DNA of 34,424 nt, taken from positions 1 to 34,424 of the forward strand of contig JAPXLT010000013.1 in assembly GCA_033809415.1 (NCBI GenBank), read 5' to 3'. A model generated the notes under the pieces. That model was given only the letters and a program-made list of their open reading frames with translations, was not told the origin of the DNA and ran no database searches. This stretch comes from JAQVUB01 sp033809415. Its GTDB lineage: Bacteria; Verrucomicrobiota; Lentisphaeria; Oligosphaerales; Oligosphaeraceae. The translations under genes were made by a program, and so were the position numbers. Below are positions 16,366 to 25,061 of this stretch, one piece after another. The first letter of the stretch is position 1. Each line of letters opens with the position of its first letter.

Positions 16366-17712
16366 ATGCGTAATTTTGCCAAAACCAACATTGACATTTT
16401 GCATGGATATCTTCGTCATACGATTATCCTGTATACGATTCCGCTTGTTCTCACCAGCTTCTTGAACCTTTTCTTCCATGCCAGCGACATGCTGGTCGTT
16501 GGACGTTTTGTTGGCCACGAGGCCTTGGCAGCTGTCGGCGCATCCTCGACGAGTACGAATTTCCTCTTTCACATATACGGCGGGCTTAGTACTGCCATTA
16601 ACATTATGATTTCTCAAGCCCTCGGCGCCAAGGATCACAACTCAGCCTCGAAAATCCTGCACACTGCGGCGGGTTCCAGCCTGCTTTTAGGGGTTATCAT
16701 TTCTGCGTTTGGCCTTTACTTCAGCAAGTCGGTCTTGACTTTGCTCGGCACACCTCCGGAAGTCCTGCCGCAGGCCACGCTTTATCTGCGCATCTATTGC
16801 CTGGGCATACCGGGGGGAGTCTGCTATAATTTTCTCGCAGCGGCGCTTATAGGCAAAGGCGACACTATGTCGCCATTTATCATTCTTGCCATTTCCGGCG
16901 TAACCAACGTAGTGATGAATTTGGTCTTTGTCCTGGTCTTTCACATGGGGGTTGCCGGAGTCGCCGCTTCTACCGCCATGTCACTGTATCTCGCAGCCAT
17001 CATGGTCGCACATAAACTCTCCCATATAAATGAAGCGTGGAAGTTGCGCCGACATCTGATCCGAATCGACTTCAAGCTGTTATTGTCAATTTTCCAGTTA
17101 GGCATCCCTGCCAGTGTCAACGGCGTGCTCTTTGCAGCCTGCAACATGTATTTGCAGTCCGCCATCAATACCTTCGGGGCAATGGCCATGGCGGGATGTG
17201 CAGCTTCTGGAACCATCACGAGCTTTATCTACGTGAGCATGGATGGCTTTCGCAGAGCCGCATTGACCTTTACCGGACAGCACTATGGCGCAAAACTTTA
17301 CCCGCGCATCAAAAAGATCCTCAAAATCAGCACGCTCTACGCCACCATTGCCGGACTAGTCATGGGGCTGCTTGCCGTAGCCTTCCGCCATGCCTTGCTG
17401 GGATTGTTCGTTACCGCCGAGGAGGCCATCCAGTATGGCGCGATCCATCTCACCATCATGGGCTCTACATATTTTTTATGCGGAGTGATGAATGTTTTCG
17501 ATGGTACGATTCGCGGCCTCGGATATTCGATGCTGCCAACAATCATCACACTTGTGGGAATTGTCGGATTCCGTGTCTTCTGGATTTCCACGGTTTTCCC
17601 AAAATACCACCATCTGGCCGTCCTCTTGACTGCTTTCCCAGGATCATGGGTCGTCATCCTGATAATTTATGCCGCAACCTATCGACTCTTCGTGAAAAAG
17701 AAAATTCACTGA
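16366..17712 (+). CDS. MATE family efflux transporter
   Basis: Inner membrane protein of 448 aa with about 12 hydrophobic segments in two pseudo-repeats of six, as usual for MATE exporters (cation/drug antiporters driven by Na+ or H+). The N-terminal half starts with ILYTIPLVLTSFLNLFFHASDMLVVGRFVGHEALAAVGAS, the typical first two helices, shown here only as a description of residues 21-60. GLSTAINIMISQALGAKD is the conserved loop after helix 2. The second half begins near FQLGIPASVNG. Substrate unknown. The leader is wholly repeat DNA and has no clear Shine-Dalgarno site. The stop is followed at once by GTGCAGG heptamers. Confidence 0.93.
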   Translation: MRNFAKTNIDILHGYLRHTIILYTIPLVLTSFLNLFFHASDMLVVGRFVGHEALAAVGASSTSTNFLFHIYGGLSTAINIMISQALGAKDHNSASKILHTAAGSSLLLGVIISAFGLYFSKSVLTLLGTPPEVLPQATLYLRIYCLGIPGGVCYNFLAAALIGKGDTMSPFIILAISGVTNVVMNLVFVLVFHMGVAGVAASTAMSLYLAAIMVAHKLSHINEAWKLRRHLIRIDFKLLLSIFQLGIPASVNGVLFAACNMYLQSAINTFGAMAMAGCAASGTITSFIYVSMDGFRRAALTFTGQHYGAKLYPRIKKILKISTLYATIAGLVMGLLAVAFRHALLGLFVTAEEAIQYGAIHLTIMGSTYFLCGVMNVFDGTIRGLGYSMLPTIITLVGIVGFRVFWISTVFPKYHHLAVLLTAFPGSWVVILIIYAATYRLFVKKKIH

Positions 17713-17855
17713 AAAGGGTGCAGGGTGCAGGGTGCAGGGTGCAGGGTGCAGGGGGTGACCGTGTCCCGTCCGTGTTTAGTCCGTGTCCCGTCCGTGTTTA
17801 GTCCGTGTCCCGTCCGTGTCCCGTCCGTGTCCCGTCCGTGTCCCGTCCGTGTTTA
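17713..17855. repeat. Heptamer and 11-mer tandem arrays between convergent genes
   Basis: Five GTGCAGG heptamers (about 17718-17752) lead into eight full 11-mers (17759-17846), CCGTGTCCCGT with CCGTGTTTAGT as units two and four. A partial ninth unit CCGTGTTTA (17847-17855) contains the reversed TAA stop codon of the LarA-family gene. The array therefore reaches exactly into the end of the coding sequence. Confidence 0.85.
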
Positions 17856-19130
17856 AAAACGGATTTTTTCTGCCGTTGACCAGAGTCCGGCAGATGGCGT
17901 ACTGATGAAATAGACCTCCTCGCCGTCAGGCATTGTGTTGAATCCGTTTTGCATGCGTTCGGGATTATAGCGTTCCAAGGCCTGTTGCAAATCCATGTAG
18001 CCGAAGTTGACGCTTTCTATTTCAGCCTTGCTAAGATTTCCCGGGGCATAGGTGATCTTGAAGCGGCCTTCCGATGAGCCGTGAATCAGATGCGCAGTGC
18101 CATGGGTTAAATCCTGAAGAACGGGTTCCGTGCGCCAGAGCTTCATTACATTTTCCGTTCCGGAATAACCGTAGGTGCGGATCAGTTTATCCACCTCTTC
18201 CTGTTCGCCAAAGCGTTTCAGTCCGGGAGCGATGATCAGCAGTTCACCGCCGTCCGCCATGGCCATCCTGGTACGGTAAATCGCCTTGTTGGCAACCCAG
18301 GTGCTGTAGAATTCATCGCCCTGCATGACTGCTACCACTTTTTTTAGAGGCGGCACAATCGTAATATTCTGCCGCATGGAAGCTTTGGCGCCGGCAAGGT
18401 ATGTTTCCTGATCATCGCCTACATAGACCCCGGTATGCCCCAGTTTTCCTTCGCTGTCATACGCCATCACCACCTGAAAATACATGTCAGGCAGATGGCC
18501 TAGAAAATCCTTTTCCGCCTTGTTATAGCAGGCACGGAGCGGAGTAATCAGGCGTCCGAGGTTGTTTTCAATGCCGCAGCAGGCAGCCATCATGTGCGAT
18601 GCGCAGATCGTCTCTTTGCCGGCCAGACCGATAAAGTAGTTTTTGTTATGGTTGGCGAAGCCGAGCACTTCATGCGGTACGATATGCCCAATATTGATGA
18701 TTAAGTCCCACTGCTCCTCGATTAGCTTTTTATTCAATGCGATCGGCAATTTCCAATCGGCCTTCCCATTCGTTATGTCTTTGACGAAACTGGCGGGGAC
18801 GACACCGATCCTGGTGACTCCGTCTCGCCAGTCGTGAACATGGATATGTTCCTCGGGGATTTCACCGAACATCCATCGGTTCTGCTCCGGCGTATGCGGG
18901 ACGTGCTGTCCCAGGGTTGGAATCAGCTCAACTTCGGCCTCCTTCGAGAAAATCTTATAGAACTCTTCCGTGATCCAGCCTGCGCCGCTATGGGCACGGG
19001 TGATGTCCGGCGGCAGAAGCAAGACTCGCCTGGGCGAGCGGCAAATGTTATCTCGGGCTGCATCAGCGGCCTTGTGAACCAATTCGAGAACACGATTGCG
19101 TGTCAGGGAACCTTCCTCTTGAAAGAACAT
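17853..19130 (-). CDS. LarA-family nickel-pincer racemase/epimerase
   Basis: Protein of 425 aa related to lactate racemase LarA (DUF2088 family), which uses a nickel-pincer nucleotide. Catalytic residues align by spacing with LarA: Asp42 and Arg45 in PPDITRAHSG (like D72/R75), His153 and Lys163 in VPHEVLGFANHNKNYF (like H174/K184, same 10-residue gap), and His179 in ASHMMA (like H200). Lys163 would carry the cofactor. The start at 19130 has AGGAG at 19136-19140. No larB, larC or larE gene for cofactor synthesis is in the window. LarA homologues act on many 2-hydroxy acids, so the substrate is open. The stop codon lies within a tandem repeat. Confidence 0.85.
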   Translation of the reverse strand: MFFQEEGSLTRNRVLELVHKAADAARDNICRSPRRVLLLPPDITRAHSGAGWITEEFYKIFSKEAEVELIPTLGQHVPHTPEQNRWMFGEIPEEHIHVHDWRDGVTRIGVVPASFVKDITNGKADWKLPIALNKKLIEEQWDLIINIGHIVPHEVLGFANHNKNYFIGLAGKETICASHMMAACCGIENNLGRLITPLRACYNKAEKDFLGHLPDMYFQVVMAYDSEGKLGHTGVYVGDDQETYLAGAKASMRQNITIVPPLKKVVAVMQGDEFYSTWVANKAIYRTRMAMADGGELLIIAPGLKRFGEQEEVDKLIRTYGYSGTENVMKLWRTEPVLQDLTHGTAHLIHGSSEGRFKITYAPGNLSKAEIESVNFGYMDLQQALERYNPERMQNGFNTMPDGEEVYFISTPSAGLWSTAEKIRF

Positions 19131-19561
19131 TTTTTCTCCTTTTTTACGGTTAATGAATGGAATCAACATAATGCTGTGCTATGCTTCTTGTCTTCACTGA
19201 CTGGATGTGACAGCGTTGACTTGTCCCTGCCTGGATGGCAGAAGTTTAGGGAACGGGATCGGATTCATTGTTTTGTGCCTCATGTTTGTATTGCGCGTAC
19301 AAGTCCGGCAACAAGTCGTTCCGAGGCACAAAAAAGCCGTAAAAAGCAAGAATAAATCTATATCTTATCTTTTTTCAACCAGTTTCTGACGCGGAAACCG
19401 TTCTTGTTGACCATTGATCGCTATGGCAAGGTCTGACTTACAGCCTCAGCTGCTCACAGTTGCGCGACAGTTCCCGATTCGCACGGGATTCATTGCCCAT
19501 AGCTGCATGTACATTTACTATAATGGTGATCTCAAAAAAACCAACCAGACCGCAAATTCGC
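19131..19561. other. Intergenic region upstream of LarA-family gene
   Basis: No gene is supported. It holds a perfect 11-bp inverted repeat, TTTTGTGCCTC at 19271-19281 and GAGGCACAAAA at 19323-19333, separated by 41 bases. This could be an operator pair or a leader RNA stem for the minus-strand gene. The small open frames on plus lack ribosome binding sites and family features. Confidence 0.5.
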
Positions 19562-19634
19562 GTGCCATCCCATCTGTCAAAGCAACACGCCTATAAATTT
19601 TCGTATCTTTTCGTGTTTTTTGTTGTTAAAAAAG
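19562..19634 (-). repeat. Dispersed repeat copy 3' of sialidase gene
   Basis: On the minus strand it begins with a T-run and AACAAC, then ACACGAAAAG and ACGAAAATTT, and ends with the arm GACAGATGGGATGGCACG. It lies 11 bases after the sialidase-like stop codon, in that gene's orientation. A closely matching longer copy is at about 205-298. Confidence 0.75.
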
Positions 19635-19644
19635 AGCGGTTGGA

Positions 19645-20694
19645 TTACAGCGTGATGCGCCGTATTCGCAAATCCTGCAGGACTGCGGAATTTTTTCCGC
19701 CGCCGCAGCAATATGCCAGCAGCAGGGCTTCCTCTGTGAAGAGCATGGCCGTATAGCAATAGCCATGATCCGGCTTTTGTTCGAGCATGCGGTGGCTATG
19801 CCAGCTGGCGCCATTGTCCGAGCTTCGAGCCAGTACCAGGGGAGTACGGCTCCAGCTGCCCTCGATAGGATCAATATGCCAACGCGGATCACGGTCGCAC
19901 CAGACGGCAAAAATCTCACCGGTTTTCGGGTGGCGCTTCATTGACAGCGGAGCTGCCGGGGACGGAAAATGCCGTGAAGGCTGCGGGTCTGACCAGGTTT
20001 CAGCGTCATCCATCGAGCGGGCTTCGTATTGCATACCGGTGCTGGTGCGGAAATATGCCAGCAATTGCCCATCCTGGCATTGGCATACGCCAGGCTCTTG
20101 GAAGCCGGTAGTGATTTTGGACGGGGGCAGCACCCATTCTTTGCTTTCACGCCAGGTGCTGCCGCCATCATCGGAGAGGAAAAAGAGAGCGATGGCGCGG
20201 GGGTCAAATCCGGAGAGGGAATAGCGATGCCAGGCTGTCGGTAGTACCAAACGCCCGCTCTGCAATTGAATTAGCCGGTCATTGTTGATGACCAGGTAAG
20301 CAGGCGGTAGACCTAAAATATCCCTTGCTTCCGACCAACTTGCACCTTCATCGCTGGAGAAACAGAGCCAGGGGCGGCAGTCTATGCGGTCCGGCGCAAA
20401 TGTGCTTTTGCGCAGATAGAGCAATGCAATACGTCCATCCTGGAGGCGCAACAGGGAAACACTCATGATATTGTCCGCATCATTTTTACGGATGATACGG
20501 GGACTTTCCCAGGTTCTTCCATCATCTGCGGATTCAATGGCAGCCAAGTCCGCTGTGGCGTGATCATGCCAGCTTTCACCATTATAGCATGTATACACGA
20601 AAAGGATACGCCCGTCTTGCAGGCGTACGAAGCTGCCCTCCGAGTTGCGGGGATTGCCAGTGCCATGTGGCAGGTCAAAAATCTGGTCTTGCAT
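19645..20694 (-). CDS. Sialidase/BNR-repeat protein (exo-alpha-sialidase-like)
   Basis: Six-bladed propeller protein of 349 aa with four Asp-box-type motifs: SADDGRTW, SSDEGASW, LSDDGGSTW and SSDNGASW. Each lies at a blade turn, as in GH33-like sialidases and related BNR proteins. N-terminal GSFVRLQDGRILFVYT and GFQEPGVCQCQDG carry candidate Arg and Glu active-site positions, but the full Arg triad cannot be confirmed by eye. There is no signal peptide, so it appears cytoplasmic, which suits release or processing of imported sialosides. The start at 20694 has AAGGAA just upstream. An SGNH hydrolase follows upstream on the same strand and may deacetylate the same glycans (inference). Confidence 0.8.
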   Translation of the reverse strand: MQDQIFDLPHGTGNPRNSEGSFVRLQDGRILFVYTCYNGESWHDHATADLAAIESADDGRTWESPRIIRKNDADNIMSVSLLRLQDGRIALLYLRKSTFAPDRIDCRPWLCFSSDEGASWSEARDILGLPPAYLVINNDRLIQLQSGRLVLPTAWHRYSLSGFDPRAIALFFLSDDGGSTWRESKEWVLPPSKITTGFQEPGVCQCQDGQLLAYFRTSTGMQYEARSMDDAETWSDPQPSRHFPSPAAPLSMKRHPKTGEIFAVWCDRDPRWHIDPIEGSWSRTPLVLARSSDNGASWHSHRMLEQKPDHGYCYTAMLFTEEALLLAYCCGGGKNSAVLQDLRIRRITL

Positions 20695-20706
20695 GATTCC
20701 TTCCAA

Positions 20707-20846
20707 AATGGTGAAAAATAGCGCCTGTAGGAGACGGTTCTACTACTATAACACCAGACGTCTTGCTCGTTTATGGACGAGGGACTTTCCATCCGTGTCC
20801 CGTCCGTGTCCCGTCCGTGTCCCGTCCGTGTGGGTTGCGGGCGATT
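20707..20846 (-). repeat. 11-mer array abutting SGNH hydrolase stop
   Basis: Three CCGTGTCCCGT units (20793-20825) are joined to CCGTGTGGGTTGCGGGCGAT (20826-20845). The last base pair of this block is the first base of the reversed stop codon of the SGNH gene (20845-20847). Read in the gene's direction, the order is GGGTTGCGGGC block then 11-mers, as in the composite elements. Confidence 0.75.
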
Positions 20847-21987
20847 ACTGAATATCTAGCATCTCTTTGACTTTGGGGAGTAATACTTCCGCATAGACTT
20901 CGTATCCCTTGGGAGAAAGATGGATGCCATCGCGAAAGATTGCTGTTGTGACCTCGCCACCACCGGCTTCGAGCAGCGCATCGGTCGGATCGAGAAAACC
21001 GCAACCCTGCTTTTCCGCCATCGCTTTGAGCAAATCGGTTGCCGGATCACGCGGAACACCCTTGCGAGGAAGGATCGCAATCAACAGGACTTTGGAGTTG
21101 GGACTCTTGACCCTGATCGTCTTGACAAGATTTTCGATTCCGTCGCATATCATGTCAGAGGGAAGTCTCTGGGCAAGCCGGTTATTGGTGCCAATCAGCA
21201 GAACAACGAGCGCTGGCTGGCAGGCCAGTTGCTCTCCCTCGGTAATCCGCCAAAAGATATGCTCGATCCTGTCGCCGGAGATGCCGTAGTTTTCCGCTCC
21301 TAGTGGCTTGAAGGCATCGTTCCAACTTGTCAGACCGCTGGGATAGTTTTTGTGGTCAGCCGGATACTCCCACATGTGGGTCAGGGAATCGCCAAGGAAC
21401 ATGATGCGGCACTGGGATTGCTTCGCTTTTTTAGTCATCGCATTGCTGCGAGATTCTGCCCAGTCGGTGCGTTTCACCGCCTGCAGCGCCGGATTGCCGG
21501 AGGCAGGTTCAAAGCTGATCTTGACATCACTTAGTGTTGCGTCCAAGTCCTTCCAGAAGTAAAACCCGACTTGCGCAGAGGCGGGCACCGTGTCCTTCGG
21601 ACAAGTGAATGGGACGAAGACGTCAAAGCTGCACTCCTGGGCGTCGTTTTTCAATGCTATGGGACGGTTGTTTTTCACCTCGATTTCCTTGTCGTTTGCA
21701 TCAAAGTACTTGAGGCAACAGCTGAACCTTCCATTTCCGGAACCCTTGGCGGTGAGCGTCAGGGTTCCAAGCTGCGTGATCGGCATCTTGGCAGAACTCA
21801 GGATCATTGTATTTTTCGTTAAACCCTTGACCGTCAGTACTCCTTTTTCAAAAGAGCACTCGGTTGCTGCTTCTTTGAGTTTGACGATATTCTCCTCATG
21901 GAAAATGTTTGCCATCGAGACCGTTTCGTCAGCAACACAAATTCCCAGCATCGCAAACACTGCAAAAATCAGAATGGATTTTTTCAT
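20845..21987 (-). CDS. Exported SGNH/GDSL hydrolase with N-terminal beta domain
   Basis: Protein of 380 aa with a signal peptide (residues 1-19, MKKSILIFAVFAMLGICVA). A beta-rich carbohydrate-binding-like domain of about 150 residues follows, then an SGNH esterase domain. Block I is MFLGDSLTHMW with the nucleophile Ser, block II is ENYGISGDRI, block III is LLIGTNN, and block V is RDGIHLSPKGYE with the Asp-His pair. Such enzymes deacetylate sugars or cleave lipids in the periplasm or outside. GGAGGA at 21995-22000 supports the start at 21987. Its neighbours, a sialidase-like protein and a large secreted protein, suggest action on O-acetylated glycans, but this is inference. Confidence 0.87.
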   Translation of the reverse strand: MKKSILIFAVFAMLGICVADETVSMANIFHEENIVKLKEAATECSFEKGVLTVKGLTKNTMILSSAKMPITQLGTLTLTAKGSGNGRFSCCLKYFDANDKEIEVKNNRPIALKNDAQECSFDVFVPFTCPKDTVPASAQVGFYFWKDLDATLSDVKISFEPASGNPALQAVKRTDWAESRSNAMTKKAKQSQCRIMFLGDSLTHMWEYPADHKNYPSGLTSWNDAFKPLGAENYGISGDRIEHIFWRITEGEQLACQPALVVLLIGTNNRLAQRLPSDMICDGIENLVKTIRVKSPNSKVLLIAILPRKGVPRDPATDLLKAMAEKQGCGFLDPTDALLEAGGGEVTTAIFRDGIHLSPKGYEVYAEVLLPKVKEMLDIQ

Positions 21988-22019
21988 TGCATTGTCCTCC
22001 TTTTTCGTGCCTACTATTG

Positions 22020-22362
22020 CCCAGAATCTTGTTTTTTCAGAAAGATTTTTCAGAAAAGCAATTTCCAAGTCATTGGCATATAAGCATTTCTCCGTCTGAT
22101 TGTGGTGCCTTTACAAGGCACTGTCTTTGTGGGGATTTCCCACCCCAGGCTAAAGCCAGGGGTTAAGCATAGTTAAGCGCCTACGGCGCAAAGCATTATG
22201 CCAATCCGCTGATCTGTCCGATCCGTCCGATCCGTCCGATCCGACCGATCCGTCCGATTTGTTGTCCGTGTAAAGTCCGTGTAAAGTCCGTGTAAAGTCC
22301 GTGTGGGTTGTGGGCGGCAGCCCACGCCAAGCCTTTTCGTGTTTTTTCGTTGTTAAAAATGG
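22020..22362 (-). repeat. Composite intergenic element, copy B
   Basis: Read on plus it has TTTTCAGAAAAGCAATTTCC with CCAAGTCATTGGCAT (about 22050-22080), a CCCCAGGC/GCCAGGGG near-hairpin, a GCGCC-TAC-GGCGC hairpin (22177-22189), 9-mers GATCCGTCC (22213-22255), TCCGTGTAAAG 11-mers (about 22264-22300), GTGTGGGTTGTGGGCGGC, and the TTTTCGTG repeat (22329-22360). It sits directly after the stop of the large secreted protein and is oriented with that gene. No gene is contained. Confidence 0.75.
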
Positions 22363-22365
22363 ATT

Positions 22366-24942
22366 TCATTGCACTTTGAAAGTGGCTTCCTTGCTCATGC
22401 CTCGAGCAAGTTCCTGGACGCGCACCTTCCAGGTGCCGACGGGCGCATTCAGCGGAATCGTCCACTCTTTGGAAAGGACGCCATTTTTCAGGATATCACT
22501 GCGGGAGAGTGATGATTTGTTCCCTTGCGCATCAAATAGTTCGAGAATCACAGGAATAAGTCCGCAGCCATTCTCGATGCGAACGGCAACCGTCACTTTC
22601 TCGCCGCAGCGCACATTCGTTCCAGTTACCGAGAGGTCTCCCAGTTTTTTCGGAGTAAACAAGATGATTTTGCCGCTGCATGGATCAAGGGGCAGGCGAA
22701 TCGTGTTATTATTGATTTCCAATGGACGCCGTGCGGTCAAATCGTAGGCGAAGCGGAACTGGTCATTGAAGAGATTGAATTCAACGGTTTGCGGTAGCCC
22801 CGTTTCACTTACTTTTCCAAATCGACCATAGATCGGTCCGGGAATGCGCAGGTTGTTGACAGCAACCAGATAGTTTGCCTCATCTGCCTGAAGATGATTC
22901 CAAAGCACATCTTTACTCGCTGACCGGAAATCGGTTTTTACGAATTGCCGCACCAGGTGCGCCAATTCCGGAAAGCCGCTTAATGCCGCTGCCTTCTCCT
23001 GCAGCATCTGAATTCCTTCGATATATCCAATGCTGTCCATCTTGCCGCCGCACTGTTCGAGCAGTTTCGCAGTTTCAGCTTTCAGGTCGAAGTCTTTGCC
23101 TTGGGCTTGCTTCAGAATATGGGATACGGGCTTCAGGGGGGCGACATGCAGCTTTTCATCGGCGACAATCACTCCGCCCTGCTTTTGGAATGCCAGAAGG
23201 TTCTCGACGCCCTTTTTCGGAAGGGCGAAGGTGTACGGCAGGAGAATCATATCATACTGCGAAAGATCGCCTGTCAAGTCTTCATCAAACAAGACATCAT
23301 ACGGTACGCCCAGCTCGCATAGGGCCGGAATAAGGGGAATGTTATATCCAGGCCATTCTTGGTTGCTGTATAGGTCCGCCGCAAAGCTGCGGACGAGGGC
23401 AACCCGGCGCGGAGCGTTCTGCCAGTTCGGGAAAAGCGCCCCAAAAGGAATCCAAATATTATCTGAGAAACTCTTGAATTCCGTTTTCAGGCGCGGGTCA
23501 ATGCAGCAGATCTTCATCTTGGTTTCCTTCAGGATATTCAGGATTTCCTCTTCGCTTTTTCCGCCGAAAATCTCGTCCATTTCCTCCGGGGTCTTGCCTA
23601 CATCCCATGCGTATCTCGCCTTCTCCGGCGATGGGCAAAGTGCAGCCTTTGCATTCCAGAAGGTCGCTATGCGGGATGGACGGGAGATGGCAAGGTAACA
23701 GGCCTCGCGGAAAAGATCAGCCGTCGGAAGCCCGGTGTATGGCGCGGCGGTTCCGCGTTTGAAAAGGAATTGGGGCATCACGCATGGCGACATGTTCGGA
23801 TTGCCGCGGACAACTGCACCGAGCCGTTCCCGCATAGTGATGATGCTGGTGGGATTCATGTAATAAGTCCAGTCGGCAGCGACATTGATATTGCGATAGG
23901 CATAGATCACGGGACGGCGCAGAATCGGGTCCTGAATGGCCAGGAGGTCCGGTCGTGCATCGAGCAGTGCCCGGGCTATGTTTTCATTTGGAATCACCTC
24001 GGTGCTGCCGTTGGGGCCATGCCGATCCATGTGATAGGCATATAACGGGTTGTCTTCGGGAATGACTCTGTCCTCGGGAACCATCGACTTTGGTGCCATC
24101 GAGAGGTAGAGATTGCCCATTGGAGAGGCGCTGCCTTTTTTGCGCCAGACGTTCAGGTCCAAGCCGAAGCTTTTGGCGCGTTCAAGTTCGTGCGGCGAGA
24201 AGTCAAAGGCCTTATAACCGGTGCCACCAGTGTGGTGTTCCGTATTGATGACAATGCCGGCAAAGGAAGGCGCATCCTGGATGCTGGCGATGACCTGGCG
24301 GATTTTCTTCTGGACATCTGCCTGGATATACTCCGAACGCGGGTTGGGATAACTCTTTTTTCCATCGTAATCGATGGCGGAATCTTCCGGATGATCAGGT
24401 CGAGGGGTTCCAAAATAATGGAAATTAAATGTGGAATAGACGCCGCGCCTGGTTCCCTCATCGATGACCTCCGGCTGAGGTGGCTCGGAGCCGCTTTTGC
24501 CAGCAGCGTACATCGTGATGCCGTAGGAGGGGTAAAGCTCGTGCCTGTCTCCCCAGGCATTGACTTGGAAATTCTCCCGAGGGCGAAGTGCCGGCACTAT
24601 CTCGATGGCTGTCACCAGGTTTTCCGACTTGCCATTCTGGAAGACGCAGGCCAGTTCGAGGTCATATTTGCCAGGCATCAGCAGCCCCGATTCAAAGGAA
24701 CAGGCAATCGCATTCCCGGATATGCTGGCATCCACGATCGGATACCCGCCGATGCTTGCCTTGACGTCACGAACAGGAACGGCTGCTTGAAAACGAATTG
24801 TCACCTTGCCGGCATTCAGGGCAAATACCGAATATTGCGAAGTCTTGTCGAGGTGGGCGGCGGCAGCCTGTTCAGTGAATATGGCGCCCATCACAACTAG
24901 CCAAAGAAAAACAATTTGGAGAAAGCGAGTGGTGTAATGCAT
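22366..24942 (-). CDS. Large secreted protein, glycosidase-like, function unknown
   Basis: Protein of 858 aa with a signal peptide (about 1-25, hydrophobic FLQIVFLWLVVMGAIFTEQAAAA). After an Ig-like N-terminal region (about 30-125) comes a long domain that may be a TIM barrel (motifs FAGIVINTEHHTGG and PLYAYHMDRHGP). Near residues 540-600 there is a GATase-like segment (VPYDVLFDEDLTGDLSQYDMILLPYTF, described here as LCELGVPYDVLF onward) of the kind found after the catalytic barrel in GH42-type proteins. The C-terminus is Ig-like (GTWKVRVQELARG). The start at 24942 has AGGAAG at 24950-24955. I do not recognise the family; a carbohydrate-active role is a guess from architecture and neighbours. 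Confidence 0.75.
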   Translation of the reverse strand: MHYTTRFLQIVFLWLVVMGAIFTEQAAAAHLDKTSQYSVFALNAGKVTIRFQAAVPVRDVKASIGGYPIVDASISGNAIACSFESGLLMPGKYDLELACVFQNGKSENLVTAIEIVPALRPRENFQVNAWGDRHELYPSYGITMYAAGKSGSEPPQPEVIDEGTRRGVYSTFNFHYFGTPRPDHPEDSAIDYDGKKSYPNPRSEYIQADVQKKIRQVIASIQDAPSFAGIVINTEHHTGGTGYKAFDFSPHELERAKSFGLDLNVWRKKGSASPMGNLYLSMAPKSMVPEDRVIPEDNPLYAYHMDRHGPNGSTEVIPNENIARALLDARPDLLAIQDPILRRPVIYAYRNINVAADWTYYMNPTSIITMRERLGAVVRGNPNMSPCVMPQFLFKRGTAAPYTGLPTADLFREACYLAISRPSRIATFWNAKAALCPSPEKARYAWDVGKTPEEMDEIFGGKSEEEILNILKETKMKICCIDPRLKTEFKSFSDNIWIPFGALFPNWQNAPRRVALVRSFAADLYSNQEWPGYNIPLIPALCELGVPYDVLFDEDLTGDLSQYDMILLPYTFALPKKGVENLLAFQKQGGVIVADEKLHVAPLKPVSHILKQAQGKDFDLKAETAKLLEQCGGKMDSIGYIEGIQMLQEKAAALSGFPELAHLVRQFVKTDFRSASKDVLWNHLQADEANYLVAVNNLRIPGPIYGRFGKVSETGLPQTVEFNLFNDQFRFAYDLTARRPLEINNNTIRLPLDPCSGKIILFTPKKLGDLSVTGTNVRCGEKVTVAVRIENGCGLIPVILELFDAQGNKSSLSRSDILKNGVLSKEWTIPLNAPVGTWKVRVQELARGMSKEATFKVQ

Positions 24943-24996
24943 GGTAGTGCTTCCTTTAAAAATGATTGCCGGGCTGATATTCACGCCGCGTCCCTA

Positions 24997-25034
24997 ATTT
25001 TCGTGCCTTTTCGTGCTTTTCGTTGTTAAAAAAT
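24997..25034 (-). repeat. Dispersed repeat copy 3' of pseudopilin gene
   Basis: Minus-strand copy reading T-run, AACAACG, AAAAGCACGAAAAG, GCACGAAAATT. It begins 28 bases after the pseudopilin stop codon and its T-run closes the hairpin at 25035-25050. Confidence 0.7.
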
Positions 25035-25050
25035 ATAGGCGCCAGCCTAT
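25028..25050 (-). terminator. Intrinsic terminator of pseudopilin gene
   Basis: On the minus strand ATAGGC-TGGC-GCCTAT (25050-25035) forms a perfect 6-bp stem with a 4-base loop and is followed by ATTTTTTAAC. It lies 12 bases after the stop codon of the pseudopilin. The T-run is the first part of the dispersed repeat. Confidence 0.6.
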
Positions 25051-25061
25051 GCCGTGTCCTG

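Noticed and set aside
19414..19756. Short plus-strand open frames containing FSYLFVFFVVKK-like peptides
   Set aside because: These peptides are translations of the dispersed repeat and recur wherever the repeat occurs.
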